NCBI GenBank assembly: GCA_947683625.1
Contig: CANTUR010000039.1
Location: 2,170,001-2,234,000 of the forward strand
Length of the DNA stretch: 64,000 bases
Direction of reading: 5' to 3'
Source of the DNA: Mallotus nudiflorus
Lineage: Eukaryota > Streptophyta > Magnoliopsida > Malpighiales > Euphorbiaceae
Shown here: positions 1 to 12,275 of the stretch, in pieces
Position numbering within the stretch: the first letter of the stretch is position 1
Layout of the letters: each line of letters begins with the position of its first letter
Position numbers and translations under genes: made by a program
The notes under the pieces: generated by a model
Database searches by the model: none
Told to the model about the DNA's origin: nothing
The model's input: the letters and a program-made list of their open reading frames with translations, nothing else

Positions 1-464
1 TTTAAATTATACACCATAAGTGTTTGGTAAGGAGAAACAAGTTAAATACTCCAAGACACTAGAACCCCATGGCTCTTAGAACAATAAAATTATTGCCGGT
101 GAATCCAATACATTTTACAATCATTTAACACATTGCCCTATAAACATGAGTAATTATTTTTAAAATTTCATTATAAAAATTCCTTGAAACCTTAAATAAC
201 TCACAACATAAGTCGAGATATTTAAGTTATCGATTTAATTAAAGTTTCCTTGCCAACTTGACATAAAATTTCTCCTTCCATCTTTGAAGTTTATGTGAGA
301 TCCTCTCTCCTTGATAAAAGAGAATATAACTTCTACTAGTTTAAATTACATGTGAAGTTAGTAAGTCGAATATCAATAAAAAAGAAAAAACATAATATTA
401 TATCTATAGATAAAATAATATTTGATATTCTAAATGAGCCACGTAAGAAAAGGTAGGCATACTG

Positions 465-488
465 TTTTTTTTTTTTTTTTTTTTTTTT
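465..488. repeat. poly-T tract
   Basis: A run of 24 T. It could be the A-tail of a minus-strand retroposon or simple slippage; no element body could be identified beside it. Confidence 0.85.
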
Positions 489-1742
489 AAAGGAGGCCTT
501 CTTCTAGGTTTCACAATTCTTTTCATTCCAATTTTCGAATTATTGCGGTTATTATTATTTATTTTTTTTATCATAAGCTGTCCTCTGGAATCTAGCAGCA
601 TAAATAAATTTAAAGTCTGCTAAAAAAAATGAAAGGCATCATGTAATGATGAGAAAAGGTTGGGAAACGGACAACGAAGTCCTAATTCTAAGGTTAATAA
701 ATAGACAGTTCAAAAAAAAAAAAAAAGGTGAATAAATCGCGGCAGCTAACGAAGAGTGAGGACAGCCAATATTTTTGGGACCCATTGGCGGGAAGCTCGT
801 GCGGAAGACTCTATAATTGAAAATGAGAAGAAAAAAATATACAAGATGCACCACGCATGGCTTAAAATACGTTATTAAGAAGAAAAACTAAGTCCGTATA
901 TTAACTAAAATTAAATTAATTTTATAAAAAATTGAAAAATGCACTATTTTCACTTCAGTTAGATTATTTATAAAAGAAATCTTTAACGCATATTTTTTTA
1001 TATCTGTTCATAATGACATTATTGAATATTTTTATATAAATAAAATTTAAATGGAAAAATAATATTTATTAATCTATTAATGTAAGTAAATAGCTCATAT
1101 TTTCTTAAATAAAATTATGAATCCAAATTTTATATGCAAAAATATATATATCAAATGAATTTTATTTTTTATTAAATCCATCTACTTCGATTTCAAAATA
1201 TTAAAAATTTAGATAGTCATTTATGAATCAAATTTAAAAAATGGATAAAATTATATTTTTTTTCTTATTTATATTATTGTCTACTAATTAATTGTTATTG
1301 ATTTAATAAAATTAAAAAAATATATAAACATAAGGTATGTGGTCCTATATTTGACTATAGTCCTTTTGTTTATGCATCATCGAGAAAATGCCATTTCTTT
1401 ACGTCACCTACACTATATAAGTTCAATTAGTACTTTTATTTCAGGCCGAAAATGCCATCTTCTATCTTATCTTTTGTATCTTTGTTGCTTTTTGGGAGGG
1501 GGAAAAAAAAGAAAGGGAAAATGCATAATTTTTTTGAATCTGCTTGTACCACAAGATAAGAAATCAAACAATTTTACCGCTAATGATGTTTTATTAGGTC
1601 ATGTCTTAATGCTTTTGCTTTTATTTTCTTAACAAATTAAAAGCATAAAGTATCACTACAAAAGAATATTTATTTATTACATATTTTCAGCAAAATTATT
1701 ATGTATGCTTATTCCTATATTATATATTTTTTCAGCAACCCC

Positions 1743-1762
1743 TATATATATATATATATATA
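1743..1762. repeat. (TA)n microsatellite
   Basis: About ten TA units. A second tract of the same kind is at 4152-4173 and a shorter one near 9749-9764 inside the first intron of the patatin-like gene. Confidence 0.85.
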
Positions 1763-3244
1763 AAGATTATATTATATTTTAATTAATAAAAATGATCTAA
1801 CTTCTCTTGTTTTTGTTTGAAAAATCTTTACTTGCTTTAATCAAAATAACTTCTCTTGTTCTTGGTTTGATTTTTTATAAATATCCAGTACCATATTAAA
1901 TTAGTCATAAAATTTAGTTTGATTTGATTTAAAATTTAAAATTATTCAATTTGATACGATTTTAATGTCTTTCGCAACATTCCAGTTAGTTTTTCAGGAA
2001 AAAAATATTAGACATTCAGTCTTCTAAAACCAATACTTTTGATGGTATTTGACGTACAATAATTTCAAAGGGAGGGTTCCTTAATATTAAGGTGTCAAGG
2101 CGGTTGAAGAAGGCCACAAGTGGAAGCAACCGATGCTTTGGTCAGCTACTAGACTCTTCCCATCTGGGGTGCATCACTCCACCGCTTCACCTAGCAGCAC
2201 GACGCTTGTATTGCTCTCTAACCACACTGTTTGGTTTAGTATTTTCTACGTCCTATGCACATTCTCTATTAGCTACATATTTCAGAATTTACTATACACT
2301 TGAGTTGTAACTTATTGAGGGAAAAACATATATAAATTATCTCAATTATTTAAATCAATCACCCCCTAAATTACATCTACCATATGTCACTACTAATAAT
2401 AAAGAAATTTATTATAGTTTCATCCGTAAAAATTAATATGAAATAATAATATAAACATAATTTCTACAAATTGTATAAAACATTATTGTTATAAATATAT
2501 AGAAATAGTGACATTTTTTGTATATAAATGCTGAAGCTTGCAATCAACGTCTTCTTAACTCAATTAGTACCGCAATTGATACTGTCAGTGCCGATTTCGG
2601 GACACAAAAACAAGACAGTCATCTAATGGGGGACCTCAACATTCATACATTTTTTTTATAGGGTGGGCGGTTGAAAGAACATTTTAGATGAATGAATCCC
2701 ATATTTTCAATATTATTTAGCTACCGCAAGAGCCAATTGAATTCAAATTCGAATAAGCTTGAACTTCCCTCTTTCTATTATTCTACATTTGTCCTTCAAC
2801 GTAGTTTTTTTTTTAACAATAGTAAATAGTGAAAGAAATATCATCCCACAGTACATCATGGATCAAAAATCATAATTTTACATATCTCAAAAATTAAACT
2901 CATAATCAAGAGGTGCCTCGCCCTTGCCACATGGGCTATGGCTCATTGGCTCCTTCTATATGATTATATTACTGATTTCAATTCATAATTTCAATACTAT
3001 TCGGTAAAAAAAAACTGAACTCTTTGCAATCAATGTCCTAATGCATTGTACGCACACTAAAAATCCGTAATGTATGCAAGACGTTAGAGTAGCTGCACAG
3101 CTGGAATCATACATGCATAAATAGGAGACTTAAAATCAGCAAGGGAAGCAGGCCATCCATGGTTGAATGCTAACAGGTTGGCAAATGCAAATGTGTCTAA
3201 TGGTACGGATCAAGGGACAACTGTAAGTGAAAACATCAAAACCA

Positions 3245-3278
3245 TATATATTTATATTTATATTTATATTTATATTTA
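3245..3278. repeat. TTTATA hexamer tandem repeat
   Basis: Four to five near-perfect tandem copies of a TTTATA unit preceded by a short TA run. Simple sequence repeat with no sign of function. Confidence 0.8.
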
Positions 3279-3549
3279 ATAGAGGCTCAATCCCCATCAT
3301 TCATGTGTGATCCGTGTCTGCCAAAAATCTGTGAAAAATCTACGCACATTTATGACTTTTGGCCATACCATATTTTATCTCTTTTCCCTTCCACTCCAAG
3401 TTGCTAGAAATATATTAATTTGTTAATTACTCCACTTTATTCACAATTGATAGTAAGTACCTGCTTCATTAACATAGTTCCACTTACCTATGAAATAATA
3501 AACCTAGTAACTTCCGGAGATATAAAGGAGTTAAAAGCAAAAAACAAAA

Positions 3550-3571
3550 ATAATAATAATAATAATAATAT
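3550..3571. repeat. (AAT)n microsatellite
   Basis: Seven tandem AAT/TAA units. Similar trinucleotide tracts occur at about 41865-41889 and 44939-44956. Confidence 0.85.
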
Positions 3572-3967
3572 GAATTTTAATTACTGTATAGTTAGTCTTT
3601 TTTAATTATTGATTTGTGATTTTTTTCTTATTAGTTAAGGGTATGTAATTTTATTTTATTTGTAGTTTAGTACTATATCTATTAACATTGTTAAAATGTA
3701 TAGTGTAATGTTAAAATAATATGAATGTTTAATAATTAAAGTATTTATCAGGTAATACAACATTTTACTAAATACAATGAAGTCACAATAAATAAGATTA
3801 AAATGTCCCTTTAATTTATTAGGAGTAAAAAATAATTTCTAAAATAAATTTATAATATCCTTAAAAGTATCTAATACATAGATTCATGGATTGTAAATTA
3901 CATATAGAATAATTTCAGTATAAAAATTTAACTTATTTTCTTTTAATAACCTAACTTTAATTTTATT

Positions 3968-4098
3968 TAAAGTTTAGCACCCAAACTATTAATATAAAAA
4001 TAAATTAATAGTTTAATACATATAAAATAATTAAAGTTTAGTAATTCGCTTAACAATATTAAAGTTTATTACCCAAACTATTAATATAAAAACAAATT
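3968..4098. repeat. Short direct repeat pair
   Basis: A segment of about 40 bp (about 3968-4008) containing CCCAAACTATTAATATAAAA recurs with few changes at about 4055-4098. No flanking duplication or terminal structure identifies an element type. Confidence 0.55.
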
Positions 4099-5970
4099 GC
4101 ATAGAAAAAAATTAGAATGAATACACTAAATTAATAATTGTTAAATTTACAATATATATATATATATATATATGTCCTCCCTTTGTAGTCTGATAATAAA
4201 TATTATAAAGTGAAATCATGAATTGAACTCTTATTTTTCCTTAACTTGCTAGTTGTTTAAAAAAAATTATAAACATATATTATTATTATATAATTTTTTA
4301 AAAAATATAATTTAATCCTTTTTATTTAGTGAAAATTAATACATTTTCTAAGAATATTAATCAATTAATTAATATTTTGTTTAATTATTAGTTTTTTAAT
4401 TAGTTGTAAAGTTATTAATTTATAAATATTTTGTTGTCATTTGAAAGAATACTATTTGACCATTATTGAGTACTGATAATAATAATGTAGCAGACTGAAA
4501 ATGTATGTGCTATAAATAAAAGTACTGAGATATAAGTTGATGGAATCTCAGGATGAATTATGAAAGGTAAGGGAGAAAAAACAGAAGAAAATAGGAGAAG
4601 TTAAAGAAGATATTTGACACTAAAAATGTCGGTACAACCGTACATGAAATAAATAAATAAATAAATATAAAGAATGAGAAGAAAGTAAATCCTGTTTGGG
4701 GTACCATCAACCACCGCATCTTATAAGGCCCTACTCAGATTTTCTCCCGCAATTCTCATACTCTAAGCACAAATTTTCTTTTTCTTTTCTTCCCCTCCTC
4801 CTTCTCTTCCTTAATTTTTTTTTTCAAAAAATAAATTTTTAAATGATACATTCTTAAAAGGTAAGTTATTCATATATAAAGTCAATTAGATCGTAATTGG
4901 ACATTAATTAGTATGATAATGTTAAATTTTTTTATTAAATTATGAATGGATATAAAAATTATATGAAATTGTCTAGTCCACCTAAAATAGACGATAAAAT
5001 ATTCTGTCACATATTAAAGTATTTATTAGAGAATAAGATTCAATTCTTCATTTCCCCTTTATTTAGTCTCTCATATCATGACATAACCTCAATTTTTTTT
5101 TTTAATTGTAATAAGAGAATTATGTCTATTTAGAATTTTAAGATTTATTGTATATAAATTATTTTAAAGTGATGTTTTAATGAATTTTTCATCTAGTATA
5201 AGTTTAATTATAATGAAATTTTAATATTTCTATTTAGTTTGATTGATTTTCTTAGGTAAAACAATTCAATTTGATTTGAGAAAATTCATTATAAAATAAA
5301 GTTTTGTAATGTAATTTAAAATATTCTTCAAACTGCAGTATGCCAAATTTTAAAAGCCCCTATATATGCGACCATTTGCATTTCTTTGAAATGGTTAAAA
5401 ATTAAAAGAACATTTATTCCCTTTTCTTTCTATATTTAGTTCATAGATTCTCCCGCCAATAAATTAAAGATATAGGAATCTCCTTTCCATGCCTAACCTT
5501 CAATGCCTTTGCAAAAGAAAGAACTCATCCTAAAATTTTGATTCTTTTATGATACTGAATTATATTCAAGTTCATTAAATTCCCTCGGAAAAGGTTCCAA
5601 GGCACAATGAGGTTTCATGGGTTATTTAATTATAATTTGATTATAAAATTTAAATTTATATCTTTTTAGGTTCCAAATTTCTATTTAAATTTTACAAATA
5701 GTCTTTATAAGTTTTCTTTTTCCGTTCCATAAATAATCTAACATTATAATTATAGTTCAAAATTTAAAAATAACTTATAAATAAGTTCATCTCTAAATTA
5801 ATATGATTAAATATTTCATTGAAAAATTTCATCAATTTGTGTGGATAATTAATATGCTAAAAAAATTGGAATTTTTATACAATAATATATTATATTGCAA
5901 AATAGAATATTTAATTTATTATGATAATTAATAACTCTAAACTTAACTCAGTTGTAGAATCTGCACAAAT

Positions 5971-6550
5971 AAGAAAACTAGGATGAATTGATGGATTTTT
6001 CCCCATAAACATTCTAATGCTTAAGTCAATATTTATATGAGAAAAATAAGTTGAATGTTGAATGTCTATGGAATAAATATTGCATGTATCTAGTAAATGA
6101 ATAAATATGAGAGATATGATGAGTATATATAGAGAAAATATTTACTCAAACTTGGTATGATTTGAATTCCTTATTAATGAGAGTCCTTTTCACAATACGA
6201 CGTATATTGAGTATTGTTACCCCACGTTTGTATTTTACCTTAAAGGGACTCTAACCCTGTGACGAAAAGACATTCAAAGGGAGGAAAACTCAACTCTACA
6301 AGGAAAAGGATATTAAATCCTACAAAGATGAGGACTCTCATAAATAAGGAATCCAAATCATACCGAGTTTAAGTAAATATTTTCTCTATATATACTCCTC
6401 ATATCTCTCATATTTATTCATTTAATATATATATATGAAATATTTATTCCATAGATTCTTCTACATTTTACGTATTTTCCTCATACAAATACTGACTTAA
6501 GCATTAGAGTGATTATGGAGAAAATCCCACCTATTCATTCTAGTCTTCTC
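5971..6550. mobile_element. Inverted-repeat (foldback/MITE-like) element
   Basis: Two arms of about 220 bp (5971-6193 and 6325-6550) are imperfect inverted copies around a spacer of about 130 bp. Matching stretches include TGGAATAAATATT on the left against AATATTTATTCCA on the right, and the AGTATATATAGAGAAAATAT segment against its complement. The spacer contains a GGGACTC-type segment and no reading frame. Such long-armed non-coding structures are typical of MITEs or foldback transposons and, if transcribed, would fold into a long hairpin that feeds siRNA production. I could not fix a target-site duplication, so the family is not assigned. Confidence 0.75.
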
Positions 6551-6599
6551 ATCTATGCAACTTGGACATAGGTTAATTAAAGTTATAAAGAGTTCTTCG

Positions 6600-7345
6600 C
6601 TTGATCTTTATAAATCTGCTTCATCTATTGCTTTTTCAGTCAGTTTGCTATTCTTTGGAAAGTGGGTATTGCTTCTTCTTTATGGCTTCTATGGCAGATC
6701 TGAAACCAAGCAGCCTTTCATTATAATTTTGTGCCTATAGCAGTTACCTTCCTCAATCTCTATAAATGTATTAAAGAAAGTGAAATTTTTAAAGTTGGTT
6801 ATATACAAGATTCTCAATATGATTTGCTAATCCTTTGGCATCTTTGCATTGTTGGTATTCCAAAGCCATCTTTGATCCCTCGTGTTATATGTTGGATTCC
6901 TCCTTTTTAGGGCTAGTTCAAGGTTAACACTGACGGTACTACCAAGGAATGACAAGTACAGTTGGTGCAAGAGTTATCTTTCATTTCTTTAATGCCATTT
7001 CGATTGGTTCTTATGTTGTCCCTTAAGGCAATCAGTTTGCTTACGAAGCAAAGTTAGTTTTTGTAATAATTGCTTTACGTCATGCAATTTGTTTCAACTT
7101 CAGTCCGTTATGGATTGAAAGTGATTCAATTAATGTTGTTTGTCTGATTCAGCGCATAAGCTGGGAAGTTCCTTGGCATTTGTGAAAGGATTGACATAAA
7201 TTTTTGGTATCCCACTCTTCTATTAGGTCTATGTTAGTAATGTCTATTGTGAGGGTAACATGGTAGCTGACAAGCTCTCCAACTTAGCTGTCTTTTTACC
7301 AAGTGAAACATGGTGGTCGTCTTTCCTTATTGTTTGTTATGAATT
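6600..7345 (+). pseudogene. LINE-type RNase H domain remnant
   Basis: Reading all forward frames together gives a broken RNase H-like domain of the kind found at the C-terminus of plant LINE polyproteins and their domesticated relatives. Visible pieces are F-K-V-N-T-D-G near 6917-6937 (first catalytic Asp), FAYEAKL near 7040 (the catalytic Glu position), LWIESDS near 7108-7128 (third acidic position), and a C-terminal EGNMVADKLSNLAVF-like stretch near 7250-7295, where the histidine/ADxLA region is expected. Frameshifts and stops (for example after the VVP segment near 7023) rule out a working protein. No upstream endonuclease or reverse transcriptase was seen, so this is a truncated, dead copy. 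Confidence 0.65.
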
Positions 7346-7704
7346 AGTTCAAAATGATGACATGGTGGGCATACTTATAGATTTAGTTAAGTTTTTCTGC
7401 TTTGCTTTGCTTTGCCTTTTAAGGTTGTATTCAACTTTTGCATTATTTTTTTATTATTATTAATGAAATTCTTAATTTTGGTGTGTGATGTCATGCTACA
7501 AAAGTGTCAGTTTAGCTGAAATGTCTTGGTGCACTATCTGATGCCAGAAATAAGAAATTTTATGGAAAAAAAATATAACTCAAAATAAAGCACAAAAACA
7601 ATTTGACATGGATATTAAAAAATATTTTTCAACTCAATCACCTAATCATGAAAAATTATTTCAAATGCTAAAAAAAATAGAAGTTAACACAGTTACTTAC
7701 ATTG

Positions 7705-8055
7705 ACAATATCCAAAATTATCACAAATTCTTATTAAAAGACTCAAATTTCATTTTGTTACTTAAAATCTCTAAAGTATTCGCTTGAATTCCACAAAAGT
7801 GTCTCCTCACACAAAATGTATTTGAATTAAATCTACAAAACTATATGTAGAACCTAGTAATTAAAGAACAAAATGCATCTACTTCATTTGTATTTTACAA
7901 TGCCAGAATATATGCTTTATATTTATATGCATTTTGTGTAAGAATGTACTTTTGTGAGATTTAAACGAATACTTAAAGAAGTTTTAAGTGACAAAATAAA
8001 ATTTATATATTTTAATGAAAATTTGTGATAATTTTAGAAAGTGTGGATATAATTA
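7705..8055. mobile_element. Second inverted-repeat (MITE-like) element upstream of the patatin-like gene
   Basis: Arms at about 7705-7820 and 7928-8055 are inverted copies: AAAATTATCACAAATT on the left faces AATTTGTGATAATTTT on the right, and ACACAAAATG faces CATTTTGTGT. The spacer is about 110 bp. It is non-coding and ends about 300 bp before the TATA box of the downstream gene, so it lies in or near that promoter. Its sequence differs from the 5971-6550 element, so it is a separate family. Confidence 0.75.
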
Positions 8056-8358
8056 ACCCAATTTAACACACCATTTATATATTTTTATGAAAAAATTTAT
8101 TCACATCGGGTGGGTATATTATGCCTTTTGATTGAATTTAAAATATAAAGGCATATTCTTTATTTTATTTTTTCTTGATAAAATATAAAATGTTTAAATC
8201 ATGTCTTATAAAGCTAACCCTATATAAAAGCTAGATGCGACATGTAACATACATACATATATACTCGTGCAGTAATAAATAAATAATAAAAAGGCAGCAC
8301 GGCGATTAATCGCCTAACAGAGGAATGTTCCTCAATGCCCACATAACTTATCACACTC

Positions 8359-8367
8359 TATATATAA
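8359..8367 (+). promoter_or_regulatory. TATA box of the patatin-like gene
   Basis: TATATATAA lies 125 bp before the start codon. A transcription start about 30 bp downstream would leave a 5' UTR of roughly 90-100 bases rich in CT (cttcttctctcctgctc), a common look for plant leaders. Confidence 0.6.
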
Positions 8368-8491
8368 TCCATTCTCAACGCCTCTTCTTCTTCATATCAT
8401 CACATCCTTCATTTCTTATTCTTCTTCTCTCCTGCTCAACTCTACATCAAATCAAAAACTAAAGCTGTAAAGCCACAGTTGCAGACAATTA

Positions 8492-10543
8492 ATGGCTTCT
8501 AATATGCTTGATTCTACTTATGAAGTTGACAAACTCACCTTCGAAATCTTCTCCATTCTCGAAAACAAATTCCTCTTTGGCGGATATGATCATAATAATA
8601 GTCACAATCCCAAGCTTCCTCTCTCACAAAATACTAACAGCAACAACCCAGTTCCATCTAAATTACATGTCTCTGATAGTAAAATTAGAATCCTTTCCAT
8701 CGACGGTGGCGGCTCCACTAATGGCATTTTGGCTGCCAAATCTCTCTCCCATTTAGAATCTTCCATCAGACGCAAATCTGGCAATCCTAATGCAACCGTT
8801 GCTGATTATTTCGATGTTGTTGCTGGTTCTGGCGCTGGTGGTATTCTAGCAGCCCTCCTTTTCACTCGTGGAAAAGACGGCCGTCCTTTATTCACTGCAG
8901 ATTCCGCTCTTCGTTTCATGATGCATAATCAAAAGAAACTGTCACGGCAGCATTCGAAGTCCATTCTCAGGCGGGTTTTCCGGCCAGGGAAGTTAGAGAA
9001 GCTGTTACGCTCTACTTTTGGAGAATGTACTTTGAAAGACACTGTCAAGTCTGTTTTGATCCCTTGTTATGATCTTTCCACACGCGCTCCTTTCGTTTTC
9101 TCACGTGCTGATGCTGTTGAAGCTGACGGTTATGATTTTAAGATGAGTGATGTTTGTCTTGCTACTTCAGCTGATCCGGCGGTTAATGGAACTGTGGAAA
9201 TGAAGTCTGTCGATAAAAAGACGAAGATCCTGGCAGCTGATGGTTGTATTGCTATGAATAATCCTACCGCCGCTGCCATCACGCATGTTTTGAATAATAA
9301 GCAGGAATTTCCTTTATGCAAAGGTGTTGAAGATCTTTTGGTCGTGTCACTTGGCGGCGGAGAATCAGATTTTGGCACTCATAATCTGACTTCGTCGCCG
9401 GCACGTTTTGTGAGGATCGCCGGTGAAGGAGCTTCCGATACTGTAAGATACATCCATTTTTAATTTACTTTTTATCTATTTTTTTAACAGTATAATTTCT
9501 TTTGAATGATTTAACAATATAATTTACATTTTAGAGAAATTAATAAACATTGTAGTTATATTATTTTTTTAATAATATAACAGAACATATAATTTCTATT
9601 AATATTTTGGTTCGTTGTAGGATGGTAAGCCTTGTGTGGTAGGCGAATTAGAGTAAATTTTATTTACTATATAGTTATTATTATTTTTTTTATAAAAGTA
9701 CATAATTTTTTCTCATATAATATCGATTGCATTTGAAATACACTATGTATATATATATATATATTACAATTATTATTATTACTACTTAGTAATAAATTAT
9801 GGAGTACTAGGGCTCATTCGCTAAGAGGACATAGGTTAAGGTTATGTGAATAATGGATGTGAATGTCGATCGTAAAGAAAAAAAAAAAAAAAAAATAGAA
9901 GATGTGAATGTCGGTTAATTTGTCGTTAGTGAGATAATTGAGCATATTCTGTGCAGTAGCCCACAAACATACATACAATAAATAATGGGCATAGACGAAG
10001 ACGAAAGACTTTCCTTTTTAATAAAATTTATTATCCTTTTTTTGGTTGGGTAGGTAATGTGTAATTAATTACGTATTTTCATTTAATATAGGTTGATCAA
10101 GCTGTATCCATGGCTTTTGGTCAGTGTCGGACAAGCAATTATGTCCGCATTCAGGTAATCATCACATTCTTTTCAAAAAAAATATTTTTCAGGATAATGC
10201 AAATGAGCTGATAAATCAAATTTGAAGTTTAATCTAAAATGGTTATAATATCTGTATACCACAGGCAAATGGCATTGTAGCAATAAAATCAAAGGAGAAG
10301 GCAGACATTTTAACCGTAACAGAAAAGATGTTGGAACAAAAAAATGTAGAATCTGTATTGTTTAAAGGAAGGAAATTAGGTGAGACCACAAATTTGGAGA
10401 AGCTGGAATCATTTGCCGGAGAGCTAATCAAGGAACAAGAGAGGAGAAAAACAACCATTTTACCACCTGTCGTCTTGAAGCAGGCATCACCGTCACCCAG
10501 AACATCATCCGCCACTACGCTTTCAACTTCATCTTCCTGTTAA
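8492..10543 (+). CDS. Patatin-related phospholipase A, group III (pPLAIII/PLP type), three exons
   Basis: Exons are 8492-9442, 10092-10154 and 10265-10543; both introns are GT-AG and phase 0, giving 430 aa. Patatin-related enzymes hydrolyse acyl groups from membrane glycerolipids; in Arabidopsis the group III members affect lipid composition, cell elongation and cell wall. The patatin domain starts with the oxyanion-hole loop DGGGSTNG (residues 71-78), preceded by RILSI. The nucleophile-elbow region reads GSGAG (112-116), so the Ser of the usual GxSxG is Gly, the hallmark of group III. The second dyad residue is Asp250 in the ADGCIAMNNP segment. A QEFP block (271-274) follows. Exons 2 and 3 encode the regulatory-looking C-terminus with a Ser/Thr-rich tail. 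The N-terminus (MASNMLDSTYEVDKLTFEIF) has no signal peptide and length is normal for the group, so a soluble, cytosolic or membrane-associated protein is expected. The start is the first ATG after the leader. Which of the four Arabidopsis group III genes it matches is not decided. Confidence 0.93.
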
Positions 10544-12270
10544 ATTTACTTAACCCTCAAATTCCCAATTTTTACATACAAATTGGTTAAGTTAAATTCA
10601 ATTTCATGCTTTTGCTGCCGCTCGTGATGAATCACCAATTAGGCATCCGCGACAGAGCTGAGCTACTGAGTGCATCTGATTTTGTTTTTTTTGTTTTTTG
10701 TTTTTGGTGATTTTCCCTGATTGCAGTCATTTTATTATATATGTATAAATGTAATATTGCAGTTTAGTAATGTCTGTGTATAAGCAATTATAACTCAACT
10801 TTTTTCCCTGTGGAATTAGAAATGGCTTTCTTTTCTTAATTACGATGAGATTCTATTTGTGCTTTCCTTCATTTTAGTTCACAAAGGCTTAAAATAACAA
10901 AAGATGAAGTCCTCCAGTTTTCACTTATTTATTTATTTTCTTTGAACTGCAATCTGCACAATAATAAATCGCTACACGCCCTCACCCGGATTCTTTGAAA
11001 ATATCTTGGGATAAAGAAATATTTAATGTCTATACTTTTTTAAATTTAACAATTGAGTATTTGAACTTTTAAAAGCCACAATTGAGTGTTGCAATTTGTT
11101 TCAACATTACAAAATTGTATATTTTACAAATAATTAACAAGTTGTTCGTAGCTTTTTGCTGACTAGATATATAAAGCTAATGCCATAAAATTGCACATAA
11201 ATGTCATGTGACAATAACCATGGAAATAACAATATTGGTCCTGACCCTTAAGTTATTAAAAGAGGTAATTAACGAGTATCCCTGTAAAAGTTAACATTAT
11301 CTTCTTCTTCTTTTTTCAATTCAAGAAAAAAAAAATCATTCTTCTTATCTGCTTCTTTCAAGCTGCCTAAAGAATTACTAAATCTAGAGGACGTGTGTTG
11401 TTCTTCTCTTGATAAAGCCCTTTTAGCTTTTATGTATGTTGTCAAATTGAAAATACAAACTGATTGAAATGAACACAAGTATGTAGACACAGTTGCTAAA
11501 GTATGAAACTAAACTCTAAATAAATATATCTTCACAGAAAAAGGAAGAAAAATCATTGAAATAACAACAATAATTACACAGTATAGTGGCAAGTCAGACC
11601 CATTACAGCTTATTGCTGACTACCAATTCCCCTATAAACATTAAAACCACCAAAAGAATATAAACCATTAAAAATCTTAAATTCAACTAATCAATGTACA
11701 CAAATTCAAAGCTCATAAATATTCCCCAATAGTCAAGCAATTAAAGAAACAAACTAGATGATACAGACCAAATTGCTTTACAATTCACGAAGCATTTGGA
11801 TTTTGATAAAAGGGCTAGAGTGTGTATCAATGCTTCGAAAGGCCTTAACTTTTGACATCGGTGGAGTTACAGGGCCCATAATATATCAAATCGAAATTTA
11901 TTAAGAGATTTATATGTTTTATAAACTTTACCTATTTGAGGCCCAAATTCAACTATTTAAAGCTTCATTTTGGGCTTTAAAGTTTTATGTCCCTTTTTTT
12001 TTTAATTATTTTCGAATTTTGCTTGGCCTTTTGGTTATTTTCTTTTTAGGGTTTAGTCATTAGCACTATTTATTTATTATGCTCTATTTTAGAAACGACT
12101 TTTGATCATTTTTAATAAAATCATATTTTCCAAATTTTGGTATTCTTTTTAGAATCGACAATTTTGTTGCCTATTAGTTTAGTATTCATTTAAATCACAA
12201 ATTAGTAGAAGATTATTTCTGGCATTTGTATGCAAATCAACGGAATTCAATAATTATCCCTTTAAATATA
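10544..12270. other. 3' flank of the patatin-like gene and intergenic DNA
   Basis: The first 250 bases probably hold the 3' UTR; a TATAAATGTAAT stretch near 10744 could be a plant near-upstream polyadenylation element, but no canonical AATAAA was placed. The rest has only short frames. A minus-strand frame at 11269-11490 resembles nothing I know. The last five bases before 12276 are the left target-site copy of element A. Confidence 0.5.
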
Positions 12271-12275
12271 AGCTT
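12271..12275. repeat. Target-site duplication of Copia element A (left copy; right copy 25602-25606)
   Basis: AGCTT immediately precedes the TG of the 5' LTR and an identical AGCTT immediately follows the CA of the 3' LTR at 25601. Five bases is the expected duplication for Copia integrases, so this fixes both ends of the insertion. Confidence 0.93.

Larger units (their letters stand above)
1..5970. other. AT-rich intergenic DNA, no supported gene
   Basis: Six kilobases of AT-rich DNA with no reading frame that looks like a protein. Open frames here are short and low in complexity. A slightly less AT-rich island lies at about 2050-2300, but its translations match nothing I recognise. Homopolymer, dinucleotide and trinucleotide tracts are scattered through it and listed separately. 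Confidence 0.6.

Noticed and set aside
2092..2310. 72-codon plus frame in a GC-richer island
   Set aside because: No start context, domain or similarity; Leu/Ser-rich with no support as a gene.
9130..9378. 82-codon open frame on minus inside the patatin-like gene
   Set aside because: It lies wholly within exon 1 of a well-supported gene on the other strand and its translation has no features of its own. The same applies to 8508-8756 (+), 8602-8784 (-) and 10243-10515 (-).
11269..11490. 73-codon minus frame, considered as the missing second exon of the SNARE-like orphan
   Set aside because: The translation does not continue the syntaxin-6 N-terminal helix, and splice sites do not fit the phase of the donor at 25694.
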